The translations under genes and the position numbers were made by a program. 64,000 nt of DNA from assembly GCA_033629205.1 (NCBI GenBank), contig CM066163.1, forward strand, positions 61,190,686 through 61,254,685. The letters run 5' to 3'. Position 1 is the first letter of the stretch, and every line of letters begins with the position of its first letter. Origin of the DNA: Lithocarpus polystachyus. Lineage: Eukaryota > Streptophyta > Magnoliopsida > Fagales > Fagaceae. Under the pieces are notes generated by a model. It did not search any database and had not been told where the DNA came from. It saw nothing but the letters and a program-made list of their open reading frames with translations. Positions 1-11,459 of this stretch are shown piece by piece.

Positions 1-77
1 AAGAAACAGAAGCTAGCTGAAGATGACAGCGCAATGACACGAACTACAACAAACAATATGGAATCGGTGGTGGCTGC

Positions 78-896
78 TTGGCAGCACCACCGGGTCCAAT
101 GAGTGTCTTAAGTTGGAACTATCGGGGGCTTGGGAACCCCCGAACAGTTAATGCTCTTAAAAGAGCATGGAAAAAGGAAGCTCCCATTTGCGTCTTCTTA
201 ATGGAGACGAAACTCTCTACGGATCAGTTAAACGCCAAAAAACAACACTGGGATTATAATCAAGGACTGGTGGTCTCTAGTGATGGCCAAAGTGGTGGCT
301 TAGCTCCTCTGTGGAAACCAAGAACTCAGGTACACGTTAAAAATTTCTCCCGATGGTTTATTGATGCTCATGTGTTGTGTACTACAAGACATTGTTGGAG
401 ATTCACAGGCTTTTATGGACACCCCGATACCAATAAATGGGATGAGACTTGGGCACTCCTTCAATCCCTTAGGCGGTCCAATCATCTTCCATGGCTCTGT
501 GTGGGAGACTTCAACGAGATCACAAGCCAAGCTGAGAAAGTGGGAGGGTGTTTAAGACCAGCTCGGCAAATGGATCGCTTTCAAAACACTATCCACATGT
601 GTAACTTCATTGACCTGGGATACCATTGCTCACCCTTCACTTGGTCTCGCAACCACCCTACTGAAGGCAAAACATACATACGCCTGGATAGGGCCCTTGC
701 GAACAATGCATGGAAGTTGCTTTTCCCAGGATCCACAATTCACCACATTCCTATGTCATCATCAGACCATTCACTGCTTTCCATCCGCATGCAACAGCTC
801 AGTCCTCCTCGGAGACCTCACTCTCGACCTTTATTTCGCTTTAAGGCCATGTGGCTCCAAGACCCACGGTGCGAAGAAGTAGTCCAAGAGGCCTAG
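78..896 (+). pseudogene. LINE ORF2 endonuclease domain
   Basis: The N-terminal part of a LINE ORF2 protein, exonuclease-endonuclease-phosphatase fold, which in active elements nicks target DNA to prime reverse transcription. The family start motif LSWNYRGLGNPRTV is visible (usual form WNCRGLGN), followed by FLMETK (metal-binding glutamate), GDFNEI (the catalytic Asp-Asn pair) and SSDHSLL near the C-end (catalytic His). The frame runs about 270 codons and then meets a stop at the join to the RT part, where functional relatives read through. The real start of ORF2 may lie at the ATG at 100, just before the SVLSWN motif, or a little upstream. Confidence 0.88.
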
Positions 897-968
897 AGTG
901 AAGGACTTCGTAAAACCGAGGGGGTCTCTATCATAAACTGCCATGCAAGTTGTCGTGATCGCCTGTCA

Positions 969-2600
969 ATGTGGAATAAAAATGAGTACAGCCATGTTGG
1001 GAAGCAAATTAAGAAATTTGAACGTAAACTTCAAATTTTGGAAAACCACCCCATCCAAAATAGTGCCAAGATTCATGAGGTACGAACTGCCCTGAACCGA
1101 TGGCTCGACGCTGAAAATACCATGTGGCACCAGCGTTCGAGGAATTTGTGGATTACAGATGGTGACCGAAACACTACTTTCTTCCACCAAAAAGCTTCAA
1201 ACCGCAAGGAAAGAAACTTCATTCTAGGCATTTGTGACTCGGAAGGACAATGGCAGGAGGATAACCACACTACTGAGACCATCATCTTGGAGTATTTTGA
1301 AAATATTTTTTGCTCGAATGGACATGCAGATACTTCAGTGCTCATTGATGCGGTCAAACTAGTAGTTACAGAAGAGATGAACACTTTTTTGACTCGAACT
1401 TTCATGAAAGATGAAGTCCACAAGGCCCTCAAGCTGATGCATCCCAAAAAATCTCCCGGCCCCGATGGTATGTCTCCTTTCTTTTATCAGCATTTTTGGT
1501 CTCTTACTGGTGAGTGTGTCACCAAAACTGTTCTTGATTTTCTGAACCACAGTATTGTACCTCCAAATCTCAATGAAACACACATTGTCCTCATCCCCAA
1601 GGTAAAAAAATCCCACAAAAATGACCCAGTATAGGCCCATAAGTTTATGTAATGTGCTTTCCAGGCTCACATCCAAAGTCATTACCAATAGACTAAAAAA
1701 TTTTCTGCCATGTATTATAAGTGAAAATCAGAGTGCCTTCATGTCTGATCGCCTTATCACTAATAATGTCATTGTTGCTTTTGAAACTATGCACTACCTC
1801 AACAAAAAAACTAAAGGTATGATTGGTGAGATGGCCTTAAAACTTGATATGAGTAAGGCTTTTGATCGTGTTGAATGGAATTGTCTAGGAAAAATCATGG
1901 AAAAAATGGGCTTCAATGACAAATGGGTGAATCTTATGATGCAATGCATAACCACGGTTACTTACTTTGTCAGAATTAATGGAAAACCTCGAGGTCACAT
2001 AACCCCTTCTAGGGGCTTGAGACAAATGGATCCCATCTCCCCTTTCTTGTTTCTTTTCTGTGCAGAAGGTCTATCAGCACTTCTAAACCAGGCCACATCA
2101 ACTGGAATTCTTAGAGGAGTATCGGCTTGTCCCCATGGCCCACAAATTTCCCATTTATTCTTCGCAGATGACAGTATCATTTTCTGCCAAGCCACCCCGG
2201 AACAATGCAGCCATCTTGAGAATCTTTTGACAATCTATGAACATGCTTCTGGCCAAGTACTAAATAAAGAAAAGACTGCCTCTTCTTTAGCAGAAACACT
2301 CCACAGGACATGCAGGAAGAAATCAAGAACCGTTTTGGGGCAGAGGTTATTCACCAACATGAGACTTACCTAGGACTACCTTCTCTGGTGGGGAGACCAA
2401 AACAGAACACATTCAGGGTTTTGAAGGAGAAGCTTGATAACAAGTTATCGGGATGGAAAGAGAAATTACTTTCTCAAGCAGGCAAAGAAGTACTTATCAA
2501 GGCAGTTGCACAAGCCATACCAACCTACACCATGAGTGTCATTAAGCTTCCTGACTCTCTTTGTGATGACATGACTGGAATGATACGCAGATTTTGGTAG
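969..2600 (+). pseudogene. LINE ORF2 reverse transcriptase domain, three broken frames
   Basis: Linker and reverse transcriptase palm of the LINE at 1-4262. Recognisable RT blocks are KSPGPDGM, then RPISLCNV after a frame break near 1621, NQSAFMSDRLI, KLDMSKAFDRVEW (first catalytic Asp), SRGLRQMDPISP (usually RQGDPLSP, so G to M) and LFFADDSIIF (the catalytic Asp pair). A further frame change near 2310 leads into the thumb region with YLGLPSLVGR and GWKEKLLSQAGKEVLIK. A TAG at 2598-2600 replaces the usual Trp after RFW. The catalytic motifs survive but the reading frame does not. Confidence 0.92.
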
Positions 2601-2959
2601 GGCCAGAAGGATGGTAAAAACAAAATGGCATGGCTTAGCTGGGAAAAAATGTGTGCTCCTAAGGAGAAAGGTGGGCTTGGTTTCCAGGATCTAAAAGCAT
2701 TTAATTTAGCACTCTTAGCCAAACAAGGGTGGCGCTTGCAAAATGGCCTCACTCCTTGGTCCATAAGGTTCTAAAAGCTTGGTATTTTCCTAACACAGAT
2801 TTTTTGCATGCTAAGCTGGGTACGAAGCCATCGTATGCATGAAGGAGCATCCTCTCGGCCTAGCCAGTCCTAAAGGCAGGTTATCGCTGGCAGGTGGGAG
2901 ATGGTGAAAATATAGGTATTTGGATGGATCGTTGGTTACCGTGACCTTCCACCTTCAGG

Positions 2960-3673
2960 GTGTTATCTCCTCTAGCCTTTCTTCCAGAAGACACCAAAGT
3001 GAGCTCTTTAATTGATTCAAACAGTGGGGAATGGAATATAAGTCTCATTAGCCAAATTTTTTCTCCGGATGACGGCATATTTATTCTTGGTATTCCACTG
3101 AGCGAACACAAGCCAAGAGACCGTATAGTATGGGCATATACTCCAAAAGGAAAGTTCACGGTGAACAGTGCATACAAAGTGGCCATGTCCATGACTCAAG
3201 GAAACTCGACTGCGGAAGTCTCCCATGGTGAGTCTCAAACTCGTTTCTGGAGGCAGGTTTGGAATCTCCACATTCCAAACAAGATAAAGCTTTTCACCTG
3301 GAAGGCGTGCAAAAATATCCTCCCTATAAAAGCAAATCTCTACCACCGACATGTCTTGGATAACTCCACGTGTGATGCATGTAACCTCGACCCGGAAACT
3401 ACTGGACACCTGTTCTGGGACTGCCACCTAGCTAAAGAAGTTTGGACCTTAGCTGATTTGCCTTTTGATAGAACCGAGATTAGATATAGAGATTTCATAG
3501 AGTTCTTGTGGGACCTGCTCTTCACCCAGCACGTAGGCACCGAGATTCTTGAGCTTACCGTTATGACAGCATGGTGCATTTGGTTTGATCGGAACAAAAC
3601 TCGGCTTGGAGCTGCCCGCCAGTCACCCTGTGATATCTTGGTACGAGCTCGAGCTATTCTTGGAGACTACTAG
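2960..3673 (+). pseudogene. LINE zf-RVT (zinc-binding) region
   Basis: Region between RT and RNase H in plant LINEs. VWAYTPKGKFTVNSAY and then WNLHIPNKIKLFTWKAC lead into a Cys/His cluster (CDACN, TGHLFWDCHLA), the typical zf-RVT signature. It ends with MTAWCIWFDRNKTRLG, the usual run toward the RNase H domain. The role of this domain is thought to be nucleic-acid binding. It is separated from the RT fragment by stops between 2600 and 2960 and from RNase H by a frame break near 3673. Confidence 0.85.
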
Positions 3674-3699
3674 CTTGCTCACCAACGACCCTCCAAGTT

Positions 3700-4213
3700 C
3701 AAAGAAGTTGCTGACAGTCGGTGGACCCCACCTAATTTCCCATGGTATAAGACAAATGTGGACGCTGCTGTCTTTCCTCGTCTTGGCATGATAGGGGTCG
3801 GAGTTATTATCCGTGATCATGGAGGTTCCGTGGTGGCTGCCATGAGTATACGCATGCCACTCCTTTTAGGTCCATTGGAAGCCGAAGCAAAGGCTCTGGA
3901 TGAAGCTATTATGTTTTCTAGAGACATTGGAGTACAGGACGTCATTGTTGAATCAGATTCACGTATTGTATACCATGCACTTGCGGACCCCACCAATGCT
4001 CCAATATCTATCTCTTCTATAGTGTCAGGGACATGTTTTAGGTTGCATGAGTTTAGAACCTTTGAAACTTCACATGTGAAAAGGCAAGCCAATAAGTCCG
4101 CACATGCTTTTGCAGCATATGCATGTGACATTGATTTTCTTGTTGTTTGGGTGAAAGATTGTCCGCCGTTCATTGAATCTTTGGTGATTCAAGATGCTAT
4201 GTTTTATTCTTGA
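3700..4213 (+). pseudogene. LINE RNase H domain (RVT_3 type)
   Basis: Terminal RNase H-like domain of the LINE. A WTPP motif followed by TNVDAAVF (catalytic Asp), GVIIRDHGG, LEAEAKALDEAI (catalytic Glu), VESDSRIV (catalytic Asp) and a C-terminal VKRQANKSAHAFA region with the final His are all present, so the fold and active site look intact here even though upstream parts are broken. The first segment (about 3700-3757) lies in frame before the first ATG at 3758. The stop at 4211-4213 is followed by a short 3' UTR and poly-A. Confidence 0.88.
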
Positions 4214-4262
4214 TTTTTTTCAAATAAAGTTCAAGTATTTCCCATCAAAAAAAAAAAAAAAA

Positions 4263-4872
4263 CTCATTACTTTGCCGCATTGATCAATGTATTATAATAT
4301 TCCCATCAAAAAAGAAAAAAAATTGTATTATAGTATTATTTGATATTAATTCAGTAGGTGTGGGTCTTAGTTCAATAGTTTGTGACTTTTTTTGGTTTGT
4401 ACTTTGTATATAAATACTAGGTAGGGCTGTATGTGCAAGACACATGCTGGCTTTAGTAAAAAAAAAAAACATAGCGATTAAATTTAAATTTAGATTATAT
4501 TTTTAACATGAACGCAAAATATAAATTAATTGATTTTTAAAGTATATATATATTTTACCATCAAAAGAGATATTAAAGTGATCACATTTGAAAAAAATAC
4601 AAAGATTATAATAATTAACATAATACATCATAACATAATATATTAACATACTTCAAATATATACACGTGCTTTGGAAAGCACCGTACCAAAAGTATACAT
4701 GATGTGCAAAAAGAACTCCAAAATGTTGATTCTAATAATAGGCACATGGATTACAAAAATGAGTTTATGTTTTTTGGCCACTTCATTTAGTTATATTAAA
4801 AGACAAAGTGATACATTATATAGGATTAATGTATCTATTTGTCTTTTGTATGTGCCTATTTTTTTCAACATA
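4263..4872. other. AT-rich stretch without a gene
   Basis: No supported gene. It contains a short poly-A-tailed tag near 4302-4323 (listed separately) and A/T-rich sequence up to the solo LTR. Confidence 0.7.
4302..4323 (+). mobile_element. very short LINE 3'-end insertion
   Basis: CCCATC followed by an A-rich tail (AAAAAAGAAAAAAAAT) matches the 3' end of the two larger LINEs here. It is bracketed by TGTATTATAATATT (about 4289-4302) and TGTATTATAGTATT (4324-4337), a 14-bp direct repeat with one mismatch. This looks like a target-primed insertion that copied only the last few bases of a LINE. Chance in AT-rich DNA cannot be excluded. Confidence 0.45.
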
Positions 4873-4877
4873 GTTCC

Positions 4878-5669
4878 TATAAGGGGGTCAAAGGCCCAAT
4901 TTTATATATTGGGCCGTGGGCCCGTCCGAGGAGCCACAGCCGTCTGAGGGCGGTATGCTTCAAAGATACGTTGCCACGACCTCCATAAAGATGTGGCCGA
5001 CACTTGAACTGAGAAGAATGGTCCGAGGAGTATTACCTCTTCGGATGATCAAAGGGGCAGTCAAGACGAACATTCTAACATTTATCCTAATATTTCAGGG
5101 GATTCTCCTGATATATGTAGGCAAATGGGACAGGTGGAAGAAATGAGATATTATGTAAAAGGCTGCTACCACCGCATTTATTATCCTGCAGCTAACCCAA
5201 TGGCCGCATTAATGGGAAAAGGATGTCTGAACAATGACTCTCAACCTTTACAGCTGCCGTGTAAAGATTTTAAGGGAAGGTTAATGGGACAAGTACCAAG
5301 GAAAAATCACCTAACTGGCACGTGAGAAGAACTGGCTTATAAATAGAGCTAGAGGCAAGGATAGAAGGCATGGAACACTCCGAAGAAAAAAGAGAAGAAG
5401 CAACCGACAGAGAGAGAAAGAGAAAGTTATAGACACTCAGATAACTGTAAAAACATTTCTCCTTAGACCAAGCTGAGGACAACTTTATACAACTTCAGCA
5501 CTTTGTTTTCGTTGATCTGCTTATAACCATACTTAGGCCAACAATAATCCCATGTCGAGCCCAGTTTATTTATCCCACTCTCTACAAATTCATTGCGAGA
5601 ATTGTGTTCATGTTTTAGGCCTAAGTTCATTACACTTGTAGGCCCATCCTACAGAATTGTGTCCTTACA
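4878..5669 (+). mobile_element. solo LTR, family A copy 1
   Basis: A 792-bp sequence starting TATAAGGGGG (TG mutated to TA) and ending TCCTTACA, bracketed by 5-bp duplications GTTCC (4873-4877 and 5670-5674). It is clearly homologous to 61152-61907: GGCCCGTCCGAGGA-like block, GGTCCGAGGAG, GGCTGCTACCACCGCATTTA, AATCACCTAA..GGCACGTG. A TATA box (CTTATAAATAG, 5337-5347) marks the promoter and gives + orientation. No internal region or partner LTR is nearby, so this is a solo LTR left by unequal recombination. The LTR style (GGGCC-rich ends) resembles that of the Gypsy element at 14934-25203, but they are different families. Confidence 0.88.
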
Positions 5670-5674
5670 GTTCC

Positions 5675-5985
5675 AAAAAGACATGTCTTGCATTATATAG
5701 AACTTTAAACTTCATTTTCATGGATTTTCTTGAGGAAGATCATGAATGGCAACGATGTTGAACTTACAGCATGATTCTGTAAGGATGTCCAACTTTACTG
5801 CTCTCACTTGGATAGGAAACTTCTTATCAGAGGATAGCTTGGCAAAGCTTTCAATATTGTTGATTCCATCCTATAACCAAAAAAGTACACTGAATAGACA
5901 TGGGCATTATGCACATATCTTAATGGAAACTAAAATTTTCAACTCTACAGTGTCAATAATAAGTAAGAGTTCAAAACATTATCAT
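5675..5985. other. stretch without a gene between solo LTR and outer LTR element
   Basis: Contains an 85-codon open frame at 5746-6003 with no recognisable domain that runs into the LTR at 5991. I see nothing that supports a gene. Confidence 0.6.
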
Positions 5986-5990
5986 CCACT

Positions 5991-6221
5991 TGTAAGATTT
6001 TAAGAAAATTTTATATGGCCCACATTTAAATGATATATGAAAAATCATGTCTTAAGAATTTTATTTATGAAAGATTTTATGGTGAATAACAATTTCTAAG
6101 TAACTCTCAATTGGTATAACCTCTTTGGTTAATAAAAACCTTCAAGTTGCAAGTTTTAAACTCTTTGATAGAACGACGATTATGGAATAAATCTTAATTT
6201 AAAAGGGTCTCTAGTCTAACC

Positions 6222-6275
<54 letters not shown>

Positions 6276-6447
6276 GCCTATCTCCATCAAAAAGAAATAT
6301 GTGAGGTAAATGCCATAGACTTGAATATACTTTTTATATACACTATCATATGGTGAATCTTGTTTTTCTCTAAACACTTGAACAACTATAAGTGGAGGTA
6401 TGTTTATATTATTTATTTTCTGTTGCAACTCTAAATTTTATCTTACA
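5991..6447 (+). repeat. 5' LTR of the outer element
   Basis: 457 bp, TG...CA ends. It is longer than the 3' copy mainly because of a (TA)n expansion at about 6222-6274 (only about 12 bp in the partner). A TTTTTATATACACTATCATAT block is shared by both copies. Confidence 0.82.
6222..6274. repeat. (TA)n microsatellite
   Basis: Alternating TA tract, interrupted once by TGTG, within the 5' LTR of the outer element. Confidence 0.95.
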
Positions 6448-7078
6448 TTTGCTACCAGAGCCATCCTTCATGCTATGTTGTTTAGTGATTTTAATTAGTG
6501 AAATTTCTATTATTTCCAATTGCCACATATTTGTACAATAAAATTTTGTATGCACTAATTTAATTTTGGGATGAAATTTAAGTTGTGGTGAATGCAAATA
6601 TAGAGCATGTGTACTCTAAATCCTAGAGAACAAGTTTTGTTTTGCATCTTTATTGGTATATGTGTAACGAATTAATATTGAGTTTTGAGATTGGAAGTAT
6701 CAATTTGAAATTCAAAGGATTATTATTTATATAGAACTGGATAGATTCAAAGGTAGACATGTTGTTGGACTTTGTTTTCTCTAATCTTAAATTGTCCAAA
6801 TATAGTATTTGACAATATGCTAATGTGGACTAGTGGGTAATTTGACAAAAATACATGCCAAGGCACTTATAGTGTTCATAAATTTGATTTTGATTTTGAT
6901 ATTCACCAAGTGCTCATCCAAGTATTTATGTTGTTTCTTGGATATTAAATCTTGTTTATTTGGAAAATAATTTGTGACAGTATGATGGCTCATATGACAA
7001 ACATGTCTCAAAAATTTGTACAATTTTCAATTGTAAATTGCTTTAGAGACTATTTTTGTGGTCCACTATATTTGGCAT

Positions 7079-7939
7079 TGTTAGGTTCTAAATGTTGAGA
7101 ACAATTGGCAAATCGTGAGCACACAAGAACATACAAGCTGCAGAAAGAAGAATTCAAAATCTGCCTGGTTCGATCGATCGAAAAACAGGCTCGATCGATC
7201 GAGAATCGTATCTGCAGAATTTTAAGTTGGCCCAAACAGCAGATCTAGCCCATTAAGGATTAGGGTTTCAGATCTACTTCTCCCACTATATAAAGGAAAC
7301 CCTAAGCACGTTTTTTATAAGGCTTTTTAGAGAGAAAAGAGTGTGCCTCTTTGTATTTTAGGGTTTTGTTCCTAAAACCTCTCTTATTACTTCTACCGGT
7401 GTTGTTCCTTGAAGAATCTCAAGATCCGGTATTGCTGAAGTTGCTACCTTCTCTAGTCATCAAAGGAGCTGATGATCTAAACCTTCAAGGATGGTCTTGG
7501 AGTCACAAATAGGAGAGTTTGTGTTGCTAAACCTTTGAGTGGGATCTCAAAGTCATAAACGGTGGTGTTTGTGTTTTGCAAAGATTAAAGAAAGAAGGAG
7601 TCCGTGGATCTCGGAGCTGTCACGGGGTCATGGTAGTAAGTTTCCTACACTTGGGTAGCAATAGGATGTTAGTGGTCTAAGTCGCTATTGTGTAAACTTC
7701 AATTCTTTCTAGTGAATTTGCTATTTTACCTTGAGGATAGCTAGGTTAAATCCTCCCCAGGTTTTTTACCGGTTTGGTTTTCCTGGGTCATCATATCGTT
7801 GTGTTATTTATTTTTCCGCTGCTTTACTTGATATGATTGTTATTGTTTTAACCTAGATCTGAATAAAAAACCTAAGTATTCACTTGGTTAATTAATTAGG
7901 TTAAACAATCTAGTTTACAGGGGTCTAAACGAACTGACA
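7079..7939 (+). repeat. 5' LTR of the gag-only element
   Basis: 861 bp, begins TGTTAGGTTC and ends GAACTGACA. TATA box CTATATAAAGG at 7286-7296. Two TCGATCGATCGA-type palindromes near 7170-7202 lie upstream of the TATA box. Confidence 0.92.
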
Positions 7940-7941
7940 AG

Positions 7942-7953
7942 TGGTATCAGAGC
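7942..7953 (+). promoter_or_regulatory. primer-binding site, tRNA-Met type
   Basis: TGGTATCAGAGC, 2 bp after the 5' LTR end. This is the classic plant Copia PBS complementary to the initiator tRNA-Met 3' end. Confidence 0.92.
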
Positions 7954-7997
7954 GGGTAGCTCTTCTGTTGTAGATCCTTTGATCTAAGAGTTGATCC

Positions 7998-8957
7998 TTG
8001 ATCCCTGTTATCATGGATAATTTGAAGTGTCTCACTGTTTTTGATTGTGATGATTTGAATAAAAAGGACACTGTTGTTTCTGTTGATTTTATTGATGCCT
8101 TTGAAACTCTTCGTAAGGAATTATCTAAGTCTTTGAAAATTGCTAAGAAATTTAAAGAAGAGTTAAAATTGGCTAATCTTGAAAAAGAGGAATTGATAAT
8201 AAGATTAGATGAATCTAATAAAAAGAATGAATTTTTGAGAAATCAAATTTCCTCTCAAGATGAGAAGATGAAAAGTTTGGAACAAGAGTTAGTTGAATCT
8301 AAGGCTAAAATTGAAAATTTGACTAGTACCAAGCCTGCTGTTGTTAACAGAAGTGTTTCTGTTTCTCTTAAGCCTAAAACTGAAAAAGTTTATATCCCTC
8401 ATTTCAAGAGGAATAATAAAGAAAAGGCTTATTTTGCTAGGTTAGATAAAAGTAAAAGTTTTGATAGAGACGCTGAAGTTTCTAAACCTATGTCTAAACC
8501 TACTGTTAGAGAGCATAAGAAATCTGTTTTTGTGCCTACTTGTCACCTTTGTGGTGTTGTTGGTCATATTAGACCAAACTGTTCTTTGTTGAGAAAAAAA
8601 CAAAAATCTGAGACTAGATTTGCTGTTAGGAATACTGATGTTCCTAAATTTGTTCCTGTTTGTCACTTTTGTGGTGTTTCCGGTCACATTCGTCCTAATT
8701 GTCATAAATTGAAATTTAAACATTCTGAATTTCAATCTAGGATATGTGATGATATTTTTCCTGCCATAAGTCCAAATAAATTGTTTCATATGCTTTTGAA
8801 AAATTTAAGCTTGTTAGCTTGTGAAAGGAAATTGCAGGATTTCAGTCTTTCTCAGAAGATTGGTGTAATTCCTCAAATACACTCTGTTTCACATGGATTT
8901 TCACCTACAAAGCCGAAGACTCGTGCTATATGGGTGAGAAAAGATTCTCTAAGGTGA
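7998..8957 (+). CDS. Gag-like protein with coiled coil and two CCHC knuckles
   Basis: Open for 319 codons. It may start at 7998 or at the ATG at 8013 (MDNLKCL). Residues about 30-110 are rich in Lys, Glu and Leu in heptad-like order (KFKEELKLANLEKEEL), a probable coiled coil. After a basic Ser/Lys-rich linker come two near-identical zinc knuckles of form CX2CX4HX4C: CHLCGVVGHIRPNC (about residue 183) and CHFCGVSGHIRPNC (about 223). This matches the nucleocapsid part of Copia/Sirevirus Gag. The frame is intact although the element has no pol, which fits a trans-mobilised element with selection on Gag, or simply a young insertion. It does not fuse into a protease domain; it ends at TGA 8955-8957. 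Confidence 0.82.
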   Translation: MIPVIMDNLKCLTVFDCDDLNKKDTVVSVDFIDAFETLRKELSKSLKIAKKFKEELKLANLEKEELIIRLDESNKKNEFLRNQISSQDEKMKSLEQELVESKAKIENLTSTKPAVVNRSVSVSLKPKTEKVYIPHFKRNNKEKAYFARLDKSKSFDRDAEVSKPMSKPTVREHKKSVFVPTCHLCGVVGHIRPNCSLLRKKQKSETRFAVRNTDVPKFVPVCHFCGVSGHIRPNCHKLKFKHSEFQSRICDDIFPAISPNKLFHMLLKNLSLLACERKLQDFSLSQKIGVIPQIHSVSHGFSPTKPKTRAIWVRKDSLR

Positions 8958-10924
8958 GTGTCACTGACTTGTCCCTAATTTAATTCTTTCAATTATTTGT
9001 GGACATGTTTTGTTTCTGTTTTTGGTTGTTTTTTTATAAAAAAAAAATCCAAAAACATTGAAAAATTTCAAAAAGATAAAAATATTTTATTTTGTGTCTA
9101 GTTTTATTTTTCTTAAGGATTACATGGATTATGATATCTCTCTCTTGATTTAGAACATGCTTGACATTGTGGAGAAACTTGAATAGTATGTGTTCTATAA
9201 GTGCTAAGCTATTTTTTGATTTTTTTTGTATGTACTAGTTTGTACATGTACTCAAGGGTTAATTAAGAAATTGATATTTCTTGTTTGTGTACCCTTTATA
9301 GCATAGTTAAGCACTGTCATGCATTGCATTTGCATTTTTGTTCATTTAGAATAATGTGTGTTTTTTGTTTTAGGTCATAAATTTTTTTAAAACCAAAAAG
9401 ATTTTTATGTGTTTTGTATTATATATCTTGGATTTATAATTAAGGTTGGCCATATTATCTTTACATAACATGTTTATGTACTTTGTTTAGCTTGGATAAG
9501 CTTATTTATTGCATTTTACTAGTTTGAGCTTTGTAGTGCATGTTGTGTGGGAAGATGTTTATAGTTTTTGATCACGTTATCTTGATCTTGAAATCACATG
9601 CCTTTGATTGTTGGACTTGAACTTTTTGAGAAAGGCATAAATAACCATCTCACCACTGTTTACTAGCCAATCATGACCACCTTAGTGCATATCATAAGAT
9701 TTTGTGCTCGAGAAAGTGTAGCACATGCACAAAAAGAACATAAGGTGCAGCCTCGGATTAAATTAAATAAAATTGGTGTGTACATTATTGGGCTATAATT
9801 AATTCAATTTAAATAAAATTGGTGTGTACATTATCCCGACTTTTATTAAGTTTCTAATAAATTAAATTGAATAATGAGGCAAATCAAGAAACTTACATGA
9901 TTGCAAGCTTTTATTCTAGGAGATGTGAGAGTTATATGATGTAACTCTTTAGGTGATAGTCTCTTTCAAATTTATGTGATGAATTTTGTAGACTTTGTGA
10001 TTGCTTACTATTCACATATCACCTCACATGTTTCTCAAGTTTTTGCTAGTTGCACACACTACACAAGTTACTCTTTGCTAAACTTTGTACATGTTATTGT
10101 GTGTGATTTTGTTGTGGCCATCCAAGATTATATGTTTCTTGATTTTGATACAAAATTTGTGTTTTTAAGGACAAATTGATTGAAAATCTTAATTTTGGAA
10201 GATCTGGGATTTATTCATATGTTTTTGAAAAACTTTTAGTCTCATACTCATGCATTTCATTCATGAAATATTGTGCTTTGAGGAGTTTCTGCATAAAATT
10301 GCTCTGTGTTTCAAAAATTTAAGTTTTCCAGATTTTCGATCGATCGAATCTGTCTCTCGACCGATCGAAATTGCGATTAAAATTTTTGGTTTGTTTCTGT
10401 CTGACTCGATTGGTATTCGATCGATACTCGATCGATCGAAACTGAAAAATTTTCAGTTTTTAGAGTTTTTGACCAAATTTTTTTTCTTACATCATTTATG
10501 TTTAGGATTCACATGAATTGTATTGTTTTTGTATCCATCTTGCAGTTTTGCAGTCATATCTCTCATTGTTTTCACACATAACATGCATACACTTTGCTAA
10601 ATTGGGTACTCAACTTGAATTAGAAATTGATTGATTAATTTTTGAGTTATGTACTTTTCTAGTATATGCTATTTTTATGTGTGAACTACAGAAAATATTT
10701 TTCTTAAGAGATATGATGGATAATCAATGTGCAAATATTTTCTCTACTCATGCAACTGTTTATAGGTCACATAGTGTCAAGTTTGCATTTATTGAAAGAG
10801 AGAATATTTTTCTTCATGTGTATCCTCAACTCATTTTTTTTTTTTTTTTGTGTGTTTTTATTTATCCCCACCTCTTAAATTTTTCCCCAAAACTGTTTTT
10901 CCCAAAACTTGTTTTGTTTTTCCT
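8958..10924 (+). other. non-coding interior of the gag-only element
   Basis: T-rich DNA with no conserved pol motif in any frame that I can see. It contains an imperfect direct repeat of about 30 bp near 9770-9835 (AATAAAATTGGTGTGTACATTA twice, listed here in part) and a cluster of TCGATCGA-type palindromes at 10338-10440. The 60-90 codon open frames here (9976-10179, 10250-10516, 10677-10934) have no recognisable domain. Confidence 0.7.
10338..10440. repeat. cluster of TCGATCGA palindromes
   Basis: Four CGATCGAT- or CGACCGATCGA-type palindromic blocks within about 100 bp of the interior (TTCGATCGATCGAA, CTCGACCGATCGAAA, TTCGATCGATACTCGATCGATCGAA). The same motif occurs twice in each LTR of this element (7170-7202, 11551-11583). 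Confidence 0.85.
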
Positions 10925-10933
10925 ATTTTTATA

Positions 10934-11459
10934 AGGGGGAGAAAAGTTTTTTTAACCTATGTTGTTTATAGGGGGAGTTGTTGTTCTTCATAGGAGGAGT
11001 TCTCTCTATTTTCTTTTCTTTTTCTCTCATGTTTACTCTTTGTTTGAGTTGTATTTGTCAATACGTGACAAAAAGGGGGAGAAATAGATGAAATGTTGGG
11101 AAGCCTGTTTGTCTTGTTTAGGGGGAGATGAAATTGTTTTTAAAAGGGGGAGAATATAAAAACTTTTTGATGTATCTAACTTAGGGGGAGAGTTAGAATT
11201 TACTTTTGTTTTTATATTGTGCTTCATTTTGTTTATATGTCTTTCTTTCCACACATGCGGTGATGTGTTTGTTGAGTGTTTCAGGAAAGACAGGTGCATT
11301 CTGATCAAGACCTTCTACCTCTTCTTGGCAACTTCTAGGTTAAGAGTCTTAGATTGAGATTTGTAATGTAATTGGGCATTTTATTGTATTGGGTTGTTCT
11401 TGTATTTTAACATTTCATTTTGTATGAAAGTTTTGTCACGAATTGTCAAAGGGGGAGAT
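10934..11459 (+). promoter_or_regulatory. multiple polypurine tracts
   Basis: At least six purine tracts of form GGGGGAGA or GGGGGAG occur at about 10935, 10970, 11076, 11121, 11146, 11183 and finally 11450, directly before the 3' LTR. Only the last is positioned as the plus-strand primer. Arrays of such tracts are a reported feature of Sireviruses. Confidence 0.75.

Larger units (their letters stand above)
1..4262 (+). mobile_element. L1-type LINE, degenerate, 5' end outside the window
   Basis: Order along the element is apurinic endonuclease, reverse transcriptase, zinc-binding zf-RVT region and RNase H, ending in a poly-A run at about 4245-4262 just after TTCCCATC. This is the standard ORF2 layout of plant L1 LINEs with a C-terminal RNase H. 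Frames shift several times (breaks near 896-969, 1621, 2310, 2600-2960 and 3673), so it is a dead copy. The 5' end, including ORF1, lies before base 1 and no 5' target duplication can be checked. The same TTCCCATC + poly-A ending is seen in the LINE at 33537-35797, so the two probably belong to one family. Confidence 0.92.

Noticed and set aside
5746..6003. 85-codon ORF
   Set aside because: Runs across the outer LTR boundary; no domain.
10250..10516. 88-codon ORF in the gag-only element
   Set aside because: Overlaps the TCGATCGA palindromes, T-rich, no domain.
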